Source: Prunella strophiata
Lineage: Eukaryota; Chordata; Aves; Passeriformes; Prunellidae
Assembly: GCA_036583965.1 (NCBI GenBank)
Contig: JAZBQD010000015.1
Coordinates: 28,308,310-28,372,309, forward strand
Direction of reading: 5' to 3'
Length of the DNA: 64,000 bases
Under the pieces are notes generated by a model that saw nothing but the letters and a program-made list of their open reading frames with translations, was not told the DNA's origin and searched no databases. Of this stretch, positions 11,701-24,276 are shown one piece after another (position 1 is the first letter of the stretch; every line of letters begins with the position of its first letter). The translations under genes and the position numbers were made by a program.

Positions 11701-14700
11701 TGTAGTCCATGTAGCCCTGCAGAACTGGCCCAAGGACAGGAGATGAAGGGAAGTGGGGACTGGGAAGGGCAAGATGAGCTCACTCTGTGCCTTCCCTGTT
11801 CTGAAGCAGGTTTCTGATGGATGAGAAGGACAGAAATCCAGTCAGTTGTGAGGTGGACTATAGTGTGTGTTTCCTGAATTCCTGCAATAGCAAAGAGACC
11901 CCTGAAGATAGTTTACAGTGCTGTGACCGTTTGGCTTGTGCATGCTGTAAAAACAATGGTTCAGTGGTCCCACTCTTTGGGATGTGCAATCTCACTTTGG
12001 CAGAAAGCAGAGGATCAGATGTGTTTCTTGCCTGGAGTCTCCAGATCTGCCAGCATTGCCAGAGTCAGTGGCTTTTTATTTACAATTCTCTTTGCTTCTT
12101 GCTTGAAAAATAAATTATTTCCAAATAATTGGAAAGTGCAGAAAGAATGACATGTAAATATTAACAATAAACAGAAACTGACCCTTGGGTCATTTTGAGA
12201 CTGACTTGATTTCAGCAAAGTGTTCTCATTAGTAACAAGACAAACATGCCTGTGGCTCTTTGATTTGGTGAGGTGAGGACTTGCAGGTTTTATCAAGTGT
12301 TTTATCAATGTATATTTTATTAGAAAAAAATTATACTTGAATGTGTGGCCAAAAAAAAGTTACATTTATTTTAAACTTGACTTACAGCAACTATTTAGAG
12401 ACAAATTGTGCTAGGCAAATTACCCATGTATGTGCATTAGGACTGTATATATGCAGCAATATTACAAAACATATTTTGGGAATATTAGACATTCATACAG
12501 TGTAGGAATCATGCTGTTTGCAATAGATAAGGGGGGAAGAAGGAAAAGCAAAACATTTTTGATCTTGCGTTTTCTCTTACTTTGGGAAAGACAAAGCTCC
12601 TGTAGCATCTGCTGTAAGGATATCTTCAGCTAATCATTCTTCTCAAAAATTAAGGAAGATTTATGGACTTTTTTGTTTTGTTACTTTTCCATCTTTTTGC
12701 ATGTTCAGCATGGTAATTTGTATTGCATTGAGCAAGTGGTCCAGCCCTTTTCCCTGAGGAAAGCATCAGAAGTGTGAAGTTTTCTTTCTGTAAACAGTAC
12801 CCTGTCAAAGTGATCTCATTTATGAGTGGAGATGTACCTGTGAACAAATTAGAACAGTAGCATAAGGCACAGGCAGGAAAGGGATGGAACATGAATATTT
12901 TGGATAAATTTGGAATAACTGGTCTGTTGCTTCAGGGAACTATTGAGGCTTGGTTTGCAGACAAAGTTATTTGTTGCATCAGCAAGTGGCCTTTAAAGTA
13001 AAAAAAAAGGAACAGGAAATCTCCCCCAAAAATCCTCAAGATTTGTGAATGACCATGAGGGATAACCTCTCTCTGCAGGGTTCTGTTATTCCTTTCTTAA
13101 CTTAATTTTTGCTTTGCACTCATAATCTATCAAGAGATTACCCTTTATTTGATTGCTCTGTTTTGAAGCAGACAATTTCTGTGTCATACTTCAGCTTCAG
13201 TCATTGCCCCAAGGGCTCTTCACCAGATAATTTTCCTGATAGGTTGCAGCTGTTTGAAAAGTAAAAATTATTCATTGGCTCAATCTTTTCAATATATAGA
13301 ATAAATTGTTCCTGTAAACTGCAGGTTATCTCCCAGTGTGGAATTTGGCTTGCCTCACTGTTCCTGTTTATGCAGAGCATTTAAAACTGGAGATCTTATC
13401 ACCAGCCAATAATGAGAGCAGTGTTTTACTACCCATCCTCTCCCTCCCCACTCCCAGCCCGCTGTATCCCATGTTTTGTAAATCAGATAGTAAGATCTAG
13501 AGTTCAGTCCTGTTTCCATATGGATAGGTTTGAAATTTCAGTTATCTTTAAGGAAGTCAGACAAGTTGCTCAAAAAGCAGTAATAGAAAGGTTTCTATAA
13601 AAAAGGCATTTTCCATCTGTTTTGCAAAACTTAAGCAGACTTTTCTGAGGAGCCTTAGGGGGCAAAGCAGCTATTCCTGGCACTGGACTGCAGATGGGAC
13701 AGCAGGAGCAGATCATGTCCATGGGATGTGTTTACATCAGACAACAGAAATCACAGTAAATTTGACATCCTTTTTAATGCTGGTGCAGCTCTGGCAGCAC
13801 CCATGGAGAGGTCTGGTGTGGTGGTAGCCTCCATGGCAGCCTGGGTATCATCACTGGATTGTACCTCCACAGGGAGGAGAGGGCACTGGGAAAGGCTGCT
13901 CCAGCTGCTCCTGGGGACACACCTGGCTTGGGAAGCCATCTAGCTTGAGGAGGATGGCTGGGGCAGCAGAGGGGGAGACAAGAGAGAGCCCTGTGTGTGG
14001 GAAGAGTACATCAGCCAACATTTGGAACCAAATACTGCAATTTCTTGGATATCTACATCTACAAAAGGGTTGTGAAAATGAATGGATTTCTTCTGTCAAG
14101 TTTTAGTGGTTTTAGTGAAAATGGAGACCATAGAGAAATAGGTGTTTGTAAAAACAGGCCCATTCTTTGTGGAGCAGTGCTAGATGCAGGTTCAAACAAA
14201 ACACTTTGAGAAACCTGCCTGTGTTACACACCTTTATCTCTTCAGTTCTGTTAAACTGTATTTTCTACTCCAGGATGCTGAGAACCACTCTTTGAATGTC
14301 TCTTGCTCTCTTAGGACTGATGTGCAGAGACTTTTTATTGTCTTTAAGCCATTACAGTCCAAATAGAAAGTCAGTGTCTCAGTTACTGAGACTCTGTCAA
14401 GTGCTCTCAGGCTCTAACACACCAGCCAGACTTTCAAAGGCCCTTTGAATAACTGAATCACAAAACCTGTTAGCTTGGCCAGGAGGAGGTGGAGAACTTT
14501 GAGGTAGTCTTTGATGCATTTTTCTTTTTCTCCTTGAGAGTTCAGGTGTACATGTTTTTTTAGAAGAAAAGTTCCTATATGTGTATTTTCTTCTGAATTA
14601 ATTCTAGTCACTGTCAGTATAAAAAAAAAAAATTTGCTTGTGTATAACAAGGACAGCAGAAACAAAGAAAGAGCCTTCATTCTGCATATGAATTAGTCTG

Positions 14701-17107
14701 CAAATATAAAGTTAGTGTGGAAAATGTTAATTTTATGTTTGACCACAATGAGCAAAGGCAGAAACCCCTAACTTAATTAGTGCATCATTATTGGATCTTT
14801 ATTTTAAATATCAAACACTTTATACTTCTCTTTTTAAAAGTGTAAGTAGTAACACTCTCAATGTTCTGAGATATATCATTCTAGTACTATGCTGATTTAA
14901 TATAATATTTGGAAACATTTCCCTTTGCTTTTTGCTTTATTGTGAAAGTTATGGCTTTTACTAGAGAATGCTGAAGACCTTAGACTATTTGTATGGATCA
15001 TCCTCTCTGTAATTTTTTGTTTTGTGTTTGGTGAGTAATTTTTAATCTCCATAATCAGCAACCAAACACAAGAGCAAAAAGTAAGATAATTTATCTGTAC
15101 TGTCAGTATTTTGAGTTGTTACATGGTAACGAAGTATTATGGTAAATGCAAAGTATTGTATGGACTAAGAATGTTTTGTAGCATGATGTAGATCTTTATA
15201 GAAGAGTGGTTGTAGTTACTTGAGATACATGGAATCACAGCCATGTTCATGGATTTTCTTGTTGATTCTTTGTTGGGATGTTGATTCTTGCCTTTAATGA
15301 TGAATTGAAGAAAATGAAAATATTTTAATTTTAGCTATAAAATGTAATTTAGGATTTTTACTTCAGAAATGCTTCTGTTATTACTAGTACACTGATTACA
15401 ATGATTCATTATATGATGAATCATATTTTTGGTGTCAAAAGCTTCTAACAACGTGTTTATCAGTATTTATGCAGTGCTCAGTATGACATTATCAGTGTGA
15501 TGTGGCTATAGTCAAGCGACCAGACTCAGGTTTCAGAGGCCTCTTTGTGAGAATTTAGCACATTTAAGTATGGGAGGGAGAGAGCAACTTAAATATAGTG
15601 TTATTTTGTCCCAGTTATAGCTTATTAAAGCACACATGTTTGTATGGTGCTTCCTACAAAAGGTCCAGGTGTTTTGTGGACCACTGTCATAAGCTGAATT
15701 TTGGGTGGAGGACAGTAGTCAGTTAACATGGAATAATAGCATTTTTGTCCTTGACTGCTTCTCTTCTTATCAATCCTAGTTAATGATTTTTTTTTTCTTT
15801 GTTTCAAGTAAACTTGGTTGTGCTCTTCAATAAGGTCAATTTTATCAAAAGCACCCGCTACCACTACCACTTCTCTCTGTACTGGAGAACTGAATAATCT
15901 CCAGTACCCTTAAAATATGCTTGGGTAAAGTACTGACTTAAAATGCAGTCTTTTCAAGAGGAAGGACAGCAGGCTTTTTGATCTAAGCCAGGCAAGTAAT
16001 AAAGAGTAGTCTAAAGACTGAAAAACGGGAATAAAATTTGTATTTCTAAAGATTTGAGAGCAAGCCTTAAAAATAAAAAAAAAATGGAACTGTCATACAG
16101 GTGTGTCCAGATGGAAGTAATACTTAGGAGGGAGTTTGAAGGTAACAGTGGCCAGGAGCTGGCAGAAGAAATGGGACAGTAGGAGACTGGACATTGCATT
16201 GATTTGGAACACTTACACAGCCTTGGACTTGTCTTGGACCCTCTTCTTCTCATCTCTTGGAGCTTAAACCCAGCCTTTCCTTGTAGAGAGCTTTTACTGG
16301 GGAAACTGTGATGGTTGGTTAACATTGATAAATTGTTATCAAAAAACCAATAAATTCATCAGCAAAATCGAGGAGAGGATTGATCAAGAGTAAGTGTAGT
16401 AACCAAGTCTGATTGGCCTTGATTGTTAAAGAAAAGGACACTTTTAATTGCCAGGCTGGCTAGATCAGTGTATTGCAGGGATCCAGTGAAACCACTCTCC
16501 CTGCTGAGGAAGCAGGGAAACATGAAACAAAGAGACCTGGGGTGGTGGTAAAAGGTCTACCTCCAAGGACCTGTAACTTCTACTGTGAGTATCACAGCTG
16601 ATTCATTGTAATTTGGCTAATTCATGTGTTTGGATTTACAAACACTTGGAAGGAAAGGATCCAAAACTGCTTGGTTCTCAAATGCAGACTGGGCTGGCAC
16701 AAATGCATCCATCCAGAAGTTGGGAGATGGAATTTAGAGACTGGGATGTAAGATTAGAGAAAGGAATGAATCTTCATAGTTCATGTAGTAGATGATCCTA
16801 CAACTGATTTAAATTTAATTACACCTAATAACAGAAACATCACGGCTTATGGTTTCAGTCCACAGAAAATCGCCTTAGCAATGGTGAGATCAATGTTTTG
16901 GGAACAACTGATGCATAACAACCAAGTTATTCTCCCCTCTGAGTCCAAATAGTGTTGAACAGCTGTGTGCAGGTTCAGCTTTCCAGTAGAGAAAGCTGGA
17001 AAATACTGGGGAAATCTTAAGACATCAACTCACATGTGATGCTGACTAAATGCAGATGGCTTAAGTGGTTGCTGTCTTCAGTTTTATGCCTTGCCTATAT
17101 CTCAAAG

Positions 17108-17131
17108 GCTGCTGCTGCTGCTGCTGCTGCT
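17108..17131. repeat. (GCT)8 trinucleotide repeat
   Basis: Eight perfect GCT units (CTG in another register) lie inside the upstream intron and end in GCAGTACTGG. It is not in a supported exon. Confidence 0.95.
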
Positions 17132-17619
17132 GCAGTACTGGCTGAGTGATATATGAAATATGTGTGTTTACATTTATGAGCCAAACTGTAAAAATGGAGC
17201 AGAGTCACGTAAGCCAACTCTTGTAGCTGCTAAAATTCTTGTAGCTGGGAAGTATGTGCAGAGTGTTCTTGTTTGCTGGATGCAGTAGAGGAGCAGTAAA
17301 TAGTAAAAATCACTGTCATTCAAAATGGGCAGAGAGAAAGTCCAAAGTTCGTTTTATTTGGGCCGTTATCCTGTTAAATTGGATCAGGAAGAAAGAAGGA
17401 TTCCAGTAATAGCAAGAGTGGCTAGAAATAGCAAGGATTCTTATGACTATTCCTGTTCTTTGCCTGCTTGTGAAAACTTTCATCTTAAGCACAGATGCCA
17501 GTGCTGACAATTTTGGGACATTGTAAAATGACTTGGAGCAAGGACTAGATTTTCAGAACAGCAGTACTTATCATTGTAGAGGGGAGAAAAAAAAATCAAA
17601 ATAACTAGAAAAAGTTAGT

Positions 17620-18460
17620 TATAAACTGCTTGGGGAAACTTTGTGATTAGCTTCGGGTCTAGTCTCTGACATTGACACCAACTTGGCAGACACTTGCAAC
17701 AACTGCTGTAGTGAGATTTTGCAATTCTGGAGAGGCCTGGATGGGAACGTGTTAGTCCTGTTGCCACACAGACAGAAGAGCCTTGTTGAAAGGCTGATTG
17801 CAAACACTAGGGATCAGCTTCTCCATCTTAGCAGGAACTTTTGCTCATTTTGTCCTCATATGTTGCAGAAATGCAGATAGTAATGGTTCATTCACAGCTG
17901 GATAGTCACAGGGACAGTTGGTGTAGTCTGACAGGAAGGTGAAGCCTTCTCAGAAACTAGATTTTCATACTGGGATATTAGGTAATTGGAAAGTCATCTG
18001 GCAGTGTTAATCTTGAGAAAGTGTGGCATCTCCATGTCAGCCCTGAGGAAGGGTCTTCTGAGCCCAGAGGAATTTGGCATTCTGAGTGAAACACTCCTCT
18101 GCAGGCACAAGGAGCTAATGGGTGACAGATTCAGAATTCAGCTGATTATAGCAGACATCCAAGACCTTTCCAATACTTGATGATGACCATATGGCTGCTG
18201 TGCTCTTTGCAGAAGCCTTGGCTGGAGGAAAGAAGGGTTTCTACAGATATAATCAGAATGCAGCCAAACCATCATCAGTGTTTCAGGCTCCAGGCACTGA
18301 TGTGTTGCAAAAGGCAGTTGTGAGAGTTAAGCTGTTGTGCAGCGTGGGAGAGTGTTCATCAGCATCTGTGTGGCTCCTTGCATCAGCCAGAAAGCAGCTG
18401 TGAACCATTTCATGGGCAAGTTCAAGGTTTGCTCACTAAAATATCAAGAGCCTTTGACTG
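17620..18460. other. Unassigned block with several open frames
   Basis: This stretch has three back-to-back open frames on the + strand (17683-17880, 17986-18180, 18191-18403), less low-complexity sequence and higher GC than its surroundings. I do not recognise any of the translations and see no splice sites linking them. It could be a decayed retrocopy, an old transposon fragment, or chance. No function is proposed. Confidence 0.25.
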
Positions 18461-19844
18461 TAGTATAGTTTCCAGTTAATGAACCTTCCACCTGATGTGT
18501 GAGATAGGATTCCTGAAAAGGGAGTGCACCCAGCACATCCTGTTCCTCTTGGGGACTTACTGACCAACAGTTGATGGGAAACAGCAGGTAGCTGACTACT
18601 TATTATCTTGGGCTTAAAATTACACTCAACCTGATCTGTTCAGTAGAGCTCCTGACAAGGCACAGAGATATCTCCAGAGACCCAGAAAGCAGAATAAGGG
18701 GTGGGGGGCAGGGGGAAGTGTTCTTTTGTAAGAATGAAATTAACTTGATCTCTAAAAATTGAGATGATGATTTTGGATGATCAGTCATATGTTTGAAAGC
18801 AAACGTTTTCAAAAAATTGTCTGTTTTGATTCCACCCGCAAGGCAGAAATCCCACAAGGATTTCCAGCCCACAGGGGTGGAAAGCAAAAGTCTGCTAAAC
18901 GTAGTGGGTTTGGTAGTTTTGTTTTGGTGCATTGACTCCTCAGAAATTTTACATTGTGAGAGACTTACTCTTGGGTAAAAAAGACAGAATAATTTTTACA
19001 GACAAAACCAAATTTCCTTCATTGCCTAAAAAACCCCCATGACTCTTTGAGCAATGGATCACTGAATCCTAGTTCCTGGTGGCATTCGCCATTGTCCAAA
19101 TCTTCTCTTCCTTTCCCTGGAAAGCTCCTTTCCCTTACTACCCCTTCTCTATGTCCTCTCCTCTGACTTTCACAGGTTCCCAGCAAGACCAGGCTGAGGC
19201 AGCAGTGGGCCCCTGTGCCATCATGCTGGTTCAGGCACCCATCACACCTGCAAGACAACCTCCTTTTTCTCTCTCTCCCTTTCTCTCCCCTACCCTCATA
19301 CTCCTCTTGCACTGGTTTTATGCCAGTTTCCTAATGGGAACGTTAATAGTGTTAAGCAGAAGCAATGAATTCACATCCCTTCATTCCAGCTCACAGTTTT
19401 TCTTTACCCTACAGAGACTAATGTAGGTTAGTTGGGTTAATGTTGCTAGTAATCTCACCCAATTTTGCATCTCTCTGTCTTCATCCAGGAAAACCACCTT
19501 AAGAACACACTTAGCTCCAAGAATATGAATAGCTGAAATTCTGAAAAATAAAAAAGGAACAAAGTTATAAAGAGTCACAGTAATCCTGAAAATTTTATAC
19601 AAAGATGTATTCTCTTTTTCCACTTCTTTTCCTATTTACACAGAGTTAGTTTGCTTATAGAAGCCTCTTGATATGCTCAGGTTGCCAGAAGACCAGTGCT
19701 TGGGGAACTCTGTGCAGCAGCTTGATTTTGTTACTGTGCTGTGCTGGCTTAGGATTTGGGCTGGTATTAAAAATAAAAAAAACACACTAAAAAAAGTTCA
19801 ATATTTGTTGATGTGTTTCCTGCCTCCCACTCACTGTGTTTCAG

Positions 19845-19948
19845 GAAATCTTTGGAAGAACTGGACATGGATAAAGTAACAGCAGCCATGGTACTCACCA
19901 GTTTATCCACCAGCCCTTTGGTCCGCAGCCCTCCTGTCCGACCCAACG
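19845..19948 (+). CDS. ZNF704: ZNF704 coding exon: conserved AMVLTSLS segment
   Basis: The exon is 104 bases, bounded by acceptor TGTTTCAG and donor GTAAGC. It enters with the third base of a codon and leaves with the first base of a Glu codon (phase 1). It encodes [34 protein letters not shown] and the split E. The stretch from DMDKV through RSPPVRPN is a signature I recognise from ZNF704; paralogue ZNF395 has a related AAMVLTSLS core. An ATG at 19813 opens the same frame but lies in the intron before the acceptor, so it is not taken as a start. The segment's biochemical role is not evident from the sequence. Confidence 0.92.
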
Positions 19949-20280
19949 GTAAGCCTTTGGAGCAGGGGCTGTGGGAAGGGGTGCCAGGGCCCTTTGTCAG
20001 GGGGCTTGTTTCCAAGAGTTGTGGCCATGGTGGAGAACAAATGGTGAGTGGCTGTCTTCTGGTATGTTGGGGATCATACTGAGCTTTGCTCCAACCTAGT
20101 CAAAGTCTAGCACTGGCAGAAATGAAAAGAAACATTTTCTTTAACTGTAGAGCAGCTCTAGTTCATTAAATGGAAGATGCCCATTCCATAAATAGGATAT
20201 GAGCACTTCAAAAAGTCGCTTGATGTCACTGAAACACTTAATTTTTCAAAGAGCTTGTTTGCATTTGTACCCATACAGTC

Positions 20281-20396
20281 CTAGAATTGTAGAATGGTTA
20301 GGATTGGGAAAGACCTCTAGGATCACCAAGTCCAGCCATCAACCTGGCACCACCACCAGTGTTCACCTGTAAGCCATGTCCTGAGTGCCAGGTCCA
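20281..20396 (-). mobile_element. CR1 LINE 3' fragment, antisense
   Basis: On the + strand it reads TAGAATGGTTAGGATTGGGA then AAGACCTCTAGGATCACCAAGTCCA, the reverse complement of the CR1 3' region, followed by the usual CAACCTGGCACCACCA continuation and an ATGTCCTGAGTGCCA block. It is truncated at its 5' end. Confidence 0.9.
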
Positions 20397-23300
20397 GGAA
20401 ACATGATAGCAGTTGTTCTTGTCATCCACTCCATGGAAATGAGATCAGATTTTACCCAAAGCCACAATAAGGCAAAGCACTTCCAGATCACAGCCCTTGG
20501 CTGAGAGGCTGTGCAGTAGCAATCTGCACAGCAAGCAGTCTGCTTCTCTGCACCTCCAGTTCCTGTGCTCTGATGGTCTTCCATCAAAGCCATAATCCAT
20601 TTAAAGACTACTTTATTCCTGGTATAGCAGAAAACACACAAATAAAAATAAATACAAAAAGTTTCAGGTAATGAAGAGATTGATAATGAAATATAATTGA
20701 TCTATGCAAGATTGACTGGAGTTACAATAAATTTTTAGGAGTGTTTTATTTTAAGGAATAATTTAAATTAGGACACCCTTGTTAGGGTACCTCAGCATTG
20801 TTTGTATTACTGACTTTTCTTACTCACTTGTAACTGCTAAAAAACCCACTAGATTCTCTCCTACTGTCAGTAATTGGAAGATTGAGAAATACTTGCTTTT
20901 CTTCATGGAAACAGGCCTGATCCACTGTATGATATTCTTAAACAAATTCATAGCAAATGTTAATGCTGTAGTTTTTCCATTTATTTTCAGAAAATGTTAG
21001 TTTTATCCATTTAGTTGGAATTCTGACCATGAACACCCGTGGCCTTTGTTCATGTGCTTTCCAGTGTTAAAAGCCAGAAGTGTTTATTGGAGTGGCACTG
21101 CTCTGAGGAGCCCTGGGAAGCCTCAGGCAGTGACATCCCTGGTGACTGTCACACCTCAGGACAGGATGTTGCCAGCCCCTGGGAAAAGCCAGCAGAAGGG
21201 TAAAAGGACACCTGCTCTCCAGCTGCTCAGCTCACAGACAAATCCACAGCTGAAGATGGATCTGTGCCTGATGTGGCAGGCAGGGATTTGGTGTGGCCAA
21301 GGCATACACGTGTTCCCTGCTGCATCCCTGTCCTGGGGAGCTGCTCTGCTCTGGGGGGAGCAGTATCTGCCACCTTAGACAGTCTGAGCAGGTGACACTT
21401 GTCAGGAGCAGCAGTGAGCATTAGCTGCAGCAGTTGATTGGAAAGATCTTCCAAACAAGCCTTTTTGAATTGCTAATAGGCAAATGGTGGCTGTTTAACT
21501 GCCTTTGATATTTCTCAGCATAGTCTGAGTGCTCTTTGATATTTCTTCATATAGCTTGTCTGCTTGTTTCCCAAAATCTGTGAGGAGTAGCCTGAAAATG
21601 TAATTCACATGTTTTCAGTAGTCACATACAAGATTTTGAAGCTGGTTTTGGGCACTTTCTCCCTGAATATTTTAGTTTTGTCTTAGTCATGGCTTACTAA
21701 AGACTTGAATGGAAGTGTAAAGACTTGCTAATTTAAAGCTTTTTTGGTGTTGCAAGGCTAGGCTCTGATCCTAGTAATACAAGCAACAAATATATTAGTG
21801 ATTAGTTTTTTCTACATGCTTTTCCAAAAAAGGGCAATAAGTGGCAGTATAATTAAAGGACCATTTGTTAAAACAAATGAAATTTTGCCTAGAAGTTAAA
21901 AAAATAACATTAGTGTTAATATTAAAGTCAGATCCATGCTGGAATTCCTGGGAATGATCACCCACGTAAACTGGATCAGAGTTTGGCCCTTATTTCTCTG
22001 CAGTTGAATAATATTTGGTCTGGTTCTCTTTCACGCAACTCCAGCAGTGTGAAAAGAGCCCCAAAATAAGAGTAAGTTGCATTTATTTATATATTAAACT
22101 TCTTTACATTGACAGATTTGTTAATATGAATGAGAACCAATGTTTGGTTTTTTCCTGTTGTCAACCTCATTCAGTCTTTATCATGCTACTTAAAAAATGT
22201 TCTTGATTTACATCTCTTTCTCAGCGAGGTGAGAAGCTGTACACACTGAGAATACAAAGTACCACCATAACTGTGTCAGAAAGTAGTAATTGAAAGAGTG
22301 TTCCTTTGTTTTTCTGAAGACCTTAAGCTATGCTAAGGTCACAAGTTGATACCCGATCTAATTTTAGGCTTTGGCACAAGACTGAAGTACCAAATATTTA
22401 AAAGAAACAAAACTCACCTTCATTACAGTCACATGAAGGTTGTAATCATGAGACAAAACATGACATTTTCATGTATTGACTTTGGAGCTACCAGAATGTG
22501 TATGTTTGTCCTTTTCCAAAGAGGAATTGGGCAGGGTGGAGGGAGAGGGTCAATTCCATTTATACTGTGTGGTGCTGATCAGTAAATCAGTACTGCTGCC
22601 TACTCAAGGGGGCACTGCGTTCTGGTTTTTTGAGCAGCTGATGTTAGTCATTAAGGATTTTGTCCAAAACCAACTAAATTAGGAGAAAAAAACAAAAAAA
22701 AAATCACTGGTTTGGGGGTGAGCTTTTGATAGCTCACTTTCTTGCCAATATCATTAGTTAAATTTATCTGTAAGAAATTGAGAAGGAATGAAGGAGTGAC
22801 TTCTGCAGATCTTTTAAAGACAGGCACTGGCTTGAAAGGACTTGTCTCACACTTAAATACTGTTTCATGAGCAGATAAGATGTTATTTGCTTGCCAGCTC
22901 CAAAGTCAGGTGTTGCACAATACTCAGGCACCTACAGTGTCACTGGGAAAAGCTTCCAGTGCCTGAGTTCGGGAGAAGCCGCACCTAACCCGTGCCTGCG
23001 CATTTGCCCAAGCCCTGCGAGAGCCTGAGGGCTCTGGCAGAGCCGCCTGTGGCTGCACCCTGGATGTGCTGGGGCCGTGCCTTCACTGAGCTGATGACTG
23101 ACCTACAGTCTCCTCTGCTGCCAGAGGCCCTGTAGGGACTGGCAGGAGATGACATGCCAGCATCTAAAGCCTGAGGACCTTTGTATGTGAAGCGTGGCTC
23201 AAGCTGGGCCTCAGACTGCTACAGGCAGTGCTGTAACTCCCACCCATGGTGCTGCAGAGTGTAAGCTGTTAGTTCCAGTGTCTTCTTAGCATGTGATGGA

Positions 23301-23668
23301 TGAAGAACTGCAGCACTGAGGAGGCACTTCCTCCAGCAAGTGGGTGTGGAGGTGATCCGGTGTCTGTGTGTTCCATTTCTGAAACCAGATGCCTGCACAC
23401 CTGTGTATCCCAAGGGATACCTACCACCTCATGTAGAGGTTCAGATTGGGCAGAGGCCGGATGTATTGAGAGATTGTAAGAGCACAGAGTGTAACTATGG
23501 TTTTCTTTGGTGTTTTAGTACTGGGAAGGTGGTCATGTTTTTGTGGATTTGCTTAGTGTTTTGGGGCTCAGAGTGTGTGTCCCCTTCCCAGGGATCGATC
23601 TCCTGTTGGAGCTTACTTTGGTGCTGCACCAGAGTCATATGTTCCTGTGAAAGTTGAGGCTGTATTTA

Positions 23669-23713
23669 GAATCATAGAATAGTTTGGGTTTGCAGGGACC
23701 TTTAAGGGTCAAT
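23669..23713 (-). mobile_element. Short CR1 3' end fragment, antisense
   Basis: The piece begins GAATCATAGAATAGTTTGGG and continues into a GGGACCTTTAAGGGTC-like block, the reverse complement of the terminal CR1 sequence with its ATTCTATGATTC end. Only about 45 bases are recognisable. Confidence 0.8.
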
Positions 23714-24043
23714 TTAAATGTTTTCCTTAAATCATGCATGCAATATACGACAGTTTATTGCTGTTTATGCTTCAGAACAGGTTATCTTTTCAAATGTAAC
23801 ATTTCTTTTTAGAAAAATACTTTGCTGCTTTTGTTTGTTTGTTTGTTTTAAATAAAATAAAGTGTGGAATATGTAATTTGTGTGCAGTGGGTTAGATATG
23901 GTTGTCTTCTCTACATCCAATGCTTTCACATTACTGAATGTGCAGTTAATTACCAACATGGCATCTAAACCTTAGAAAAAAAGAGCTCCTTAGCCCTCTT
24001 ATGATGATACTGCTGTAATTATAGCTTTTGTTGTTCTTGACAG

Positions 24044-24276
24044 AATCCCTGAATGGATCTTGGAAAGAAGGAGGATTTGTGCCTTCTAGTACCAGCAGCA
24101 GTGGATACTGGAGCTGGAATGCTCCCAGTGACCAGTCCAACCCATCCACCCCATCTCCACCTCTGTCAGCTGATAGCTTCAAAGCTTTTCGGACACCTTC
24201 CCAGCCAGATGATGGTATTGATGAAGGTGAAACAAGCAACCTTCTCTTCGATGAACCCATTCCTAGGAAGAGAAAG
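24044..24276 (+). CDS. ZNF704: ZNF704 coding exon: Ser/Pro-rich region and basic motif
   Basis: The exon is 233 bases, acceptor TTCTTGACAG, donor GTTAGT (weaker than GTAAGT). It starts by completing the Glu codon and ends on a full codon (phase 0). It encodes [20 protein letters not shown], then [20 protein letters not shown], then an acidic DDGIDEGE stretch and ends [13 protein letters not shown]. The PRKRK is a plausible nuclear localisation signal just before the zinc finger; the paralogue ZNF395 has the same arrangement (LLDEPAPRKRK). The Ser/Thr-Pro repeats are typical phosphorylation targets, but that is inference. Confidence 0.95.

Larger units (their letters stand above)
1..19844 (+). 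other. ZNF704: Upstream intron of ZNF704 (5' end outside window)
   Basis: The first recognisable coding exon starts at 19845 in mid-codon with a good acceptor, so a spliced exon must lie upstream. I saw no exon in this stretch with conserved sequence and matching splice sites. It contains a 16-bp minisatellite (2807-2861), a T/TTTG tract (2879-2927), a small CpG-rich patch near 3640-3710, a CR1 tail (7806-7903), an antisense solo LTR (8214-8744) and a (GCT)8 run (17108-17131). The rest is AT-rich, low-CpG sequence with no structure I could name. Reading the whole stretch as one intron is inference; a small exon could be missed. Confidence 0.6.
19949..24043 (+). other. ZNF704: ZNF704 intron with two antisense CR1 fragments
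   Basis: This intron separates the first and second visible exons (phase 1). It contains antisense CR1 pieces at about 20281-20396 and 23669-23713, a GC-richer unassigned stretch around 21050-21450, a CpG-enriched patch near 22970-23055 and a short GTTT run at 23829-23850. The rest is ordinary intronic sequence. Confidence 0.85.

Noticed and set aside
11531..11746. 71-codon frame with hydrophobic N-terminus (MLTALGAALLMMDVLLL)
   Set aside because: It superficially resembles a signal anchor but has no recognisable family, no promoter context, and an equally long frame on the opposite strand.
18061..18180. RHKELMGDRF string resembling the end of an ESRP/hnRNP-F type RRM
   Set aside because: Only about ten residues agree in style; preceding and following residues do not fit that fold, so it is taken as chance.
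19813..20082. ATG at 19813 as an alternative ZNF704 start
   Set aside because: It lies in the intron upstream of a good acceptor at 19844, and the frame after 19948 runs into the intron past a consensus donor.
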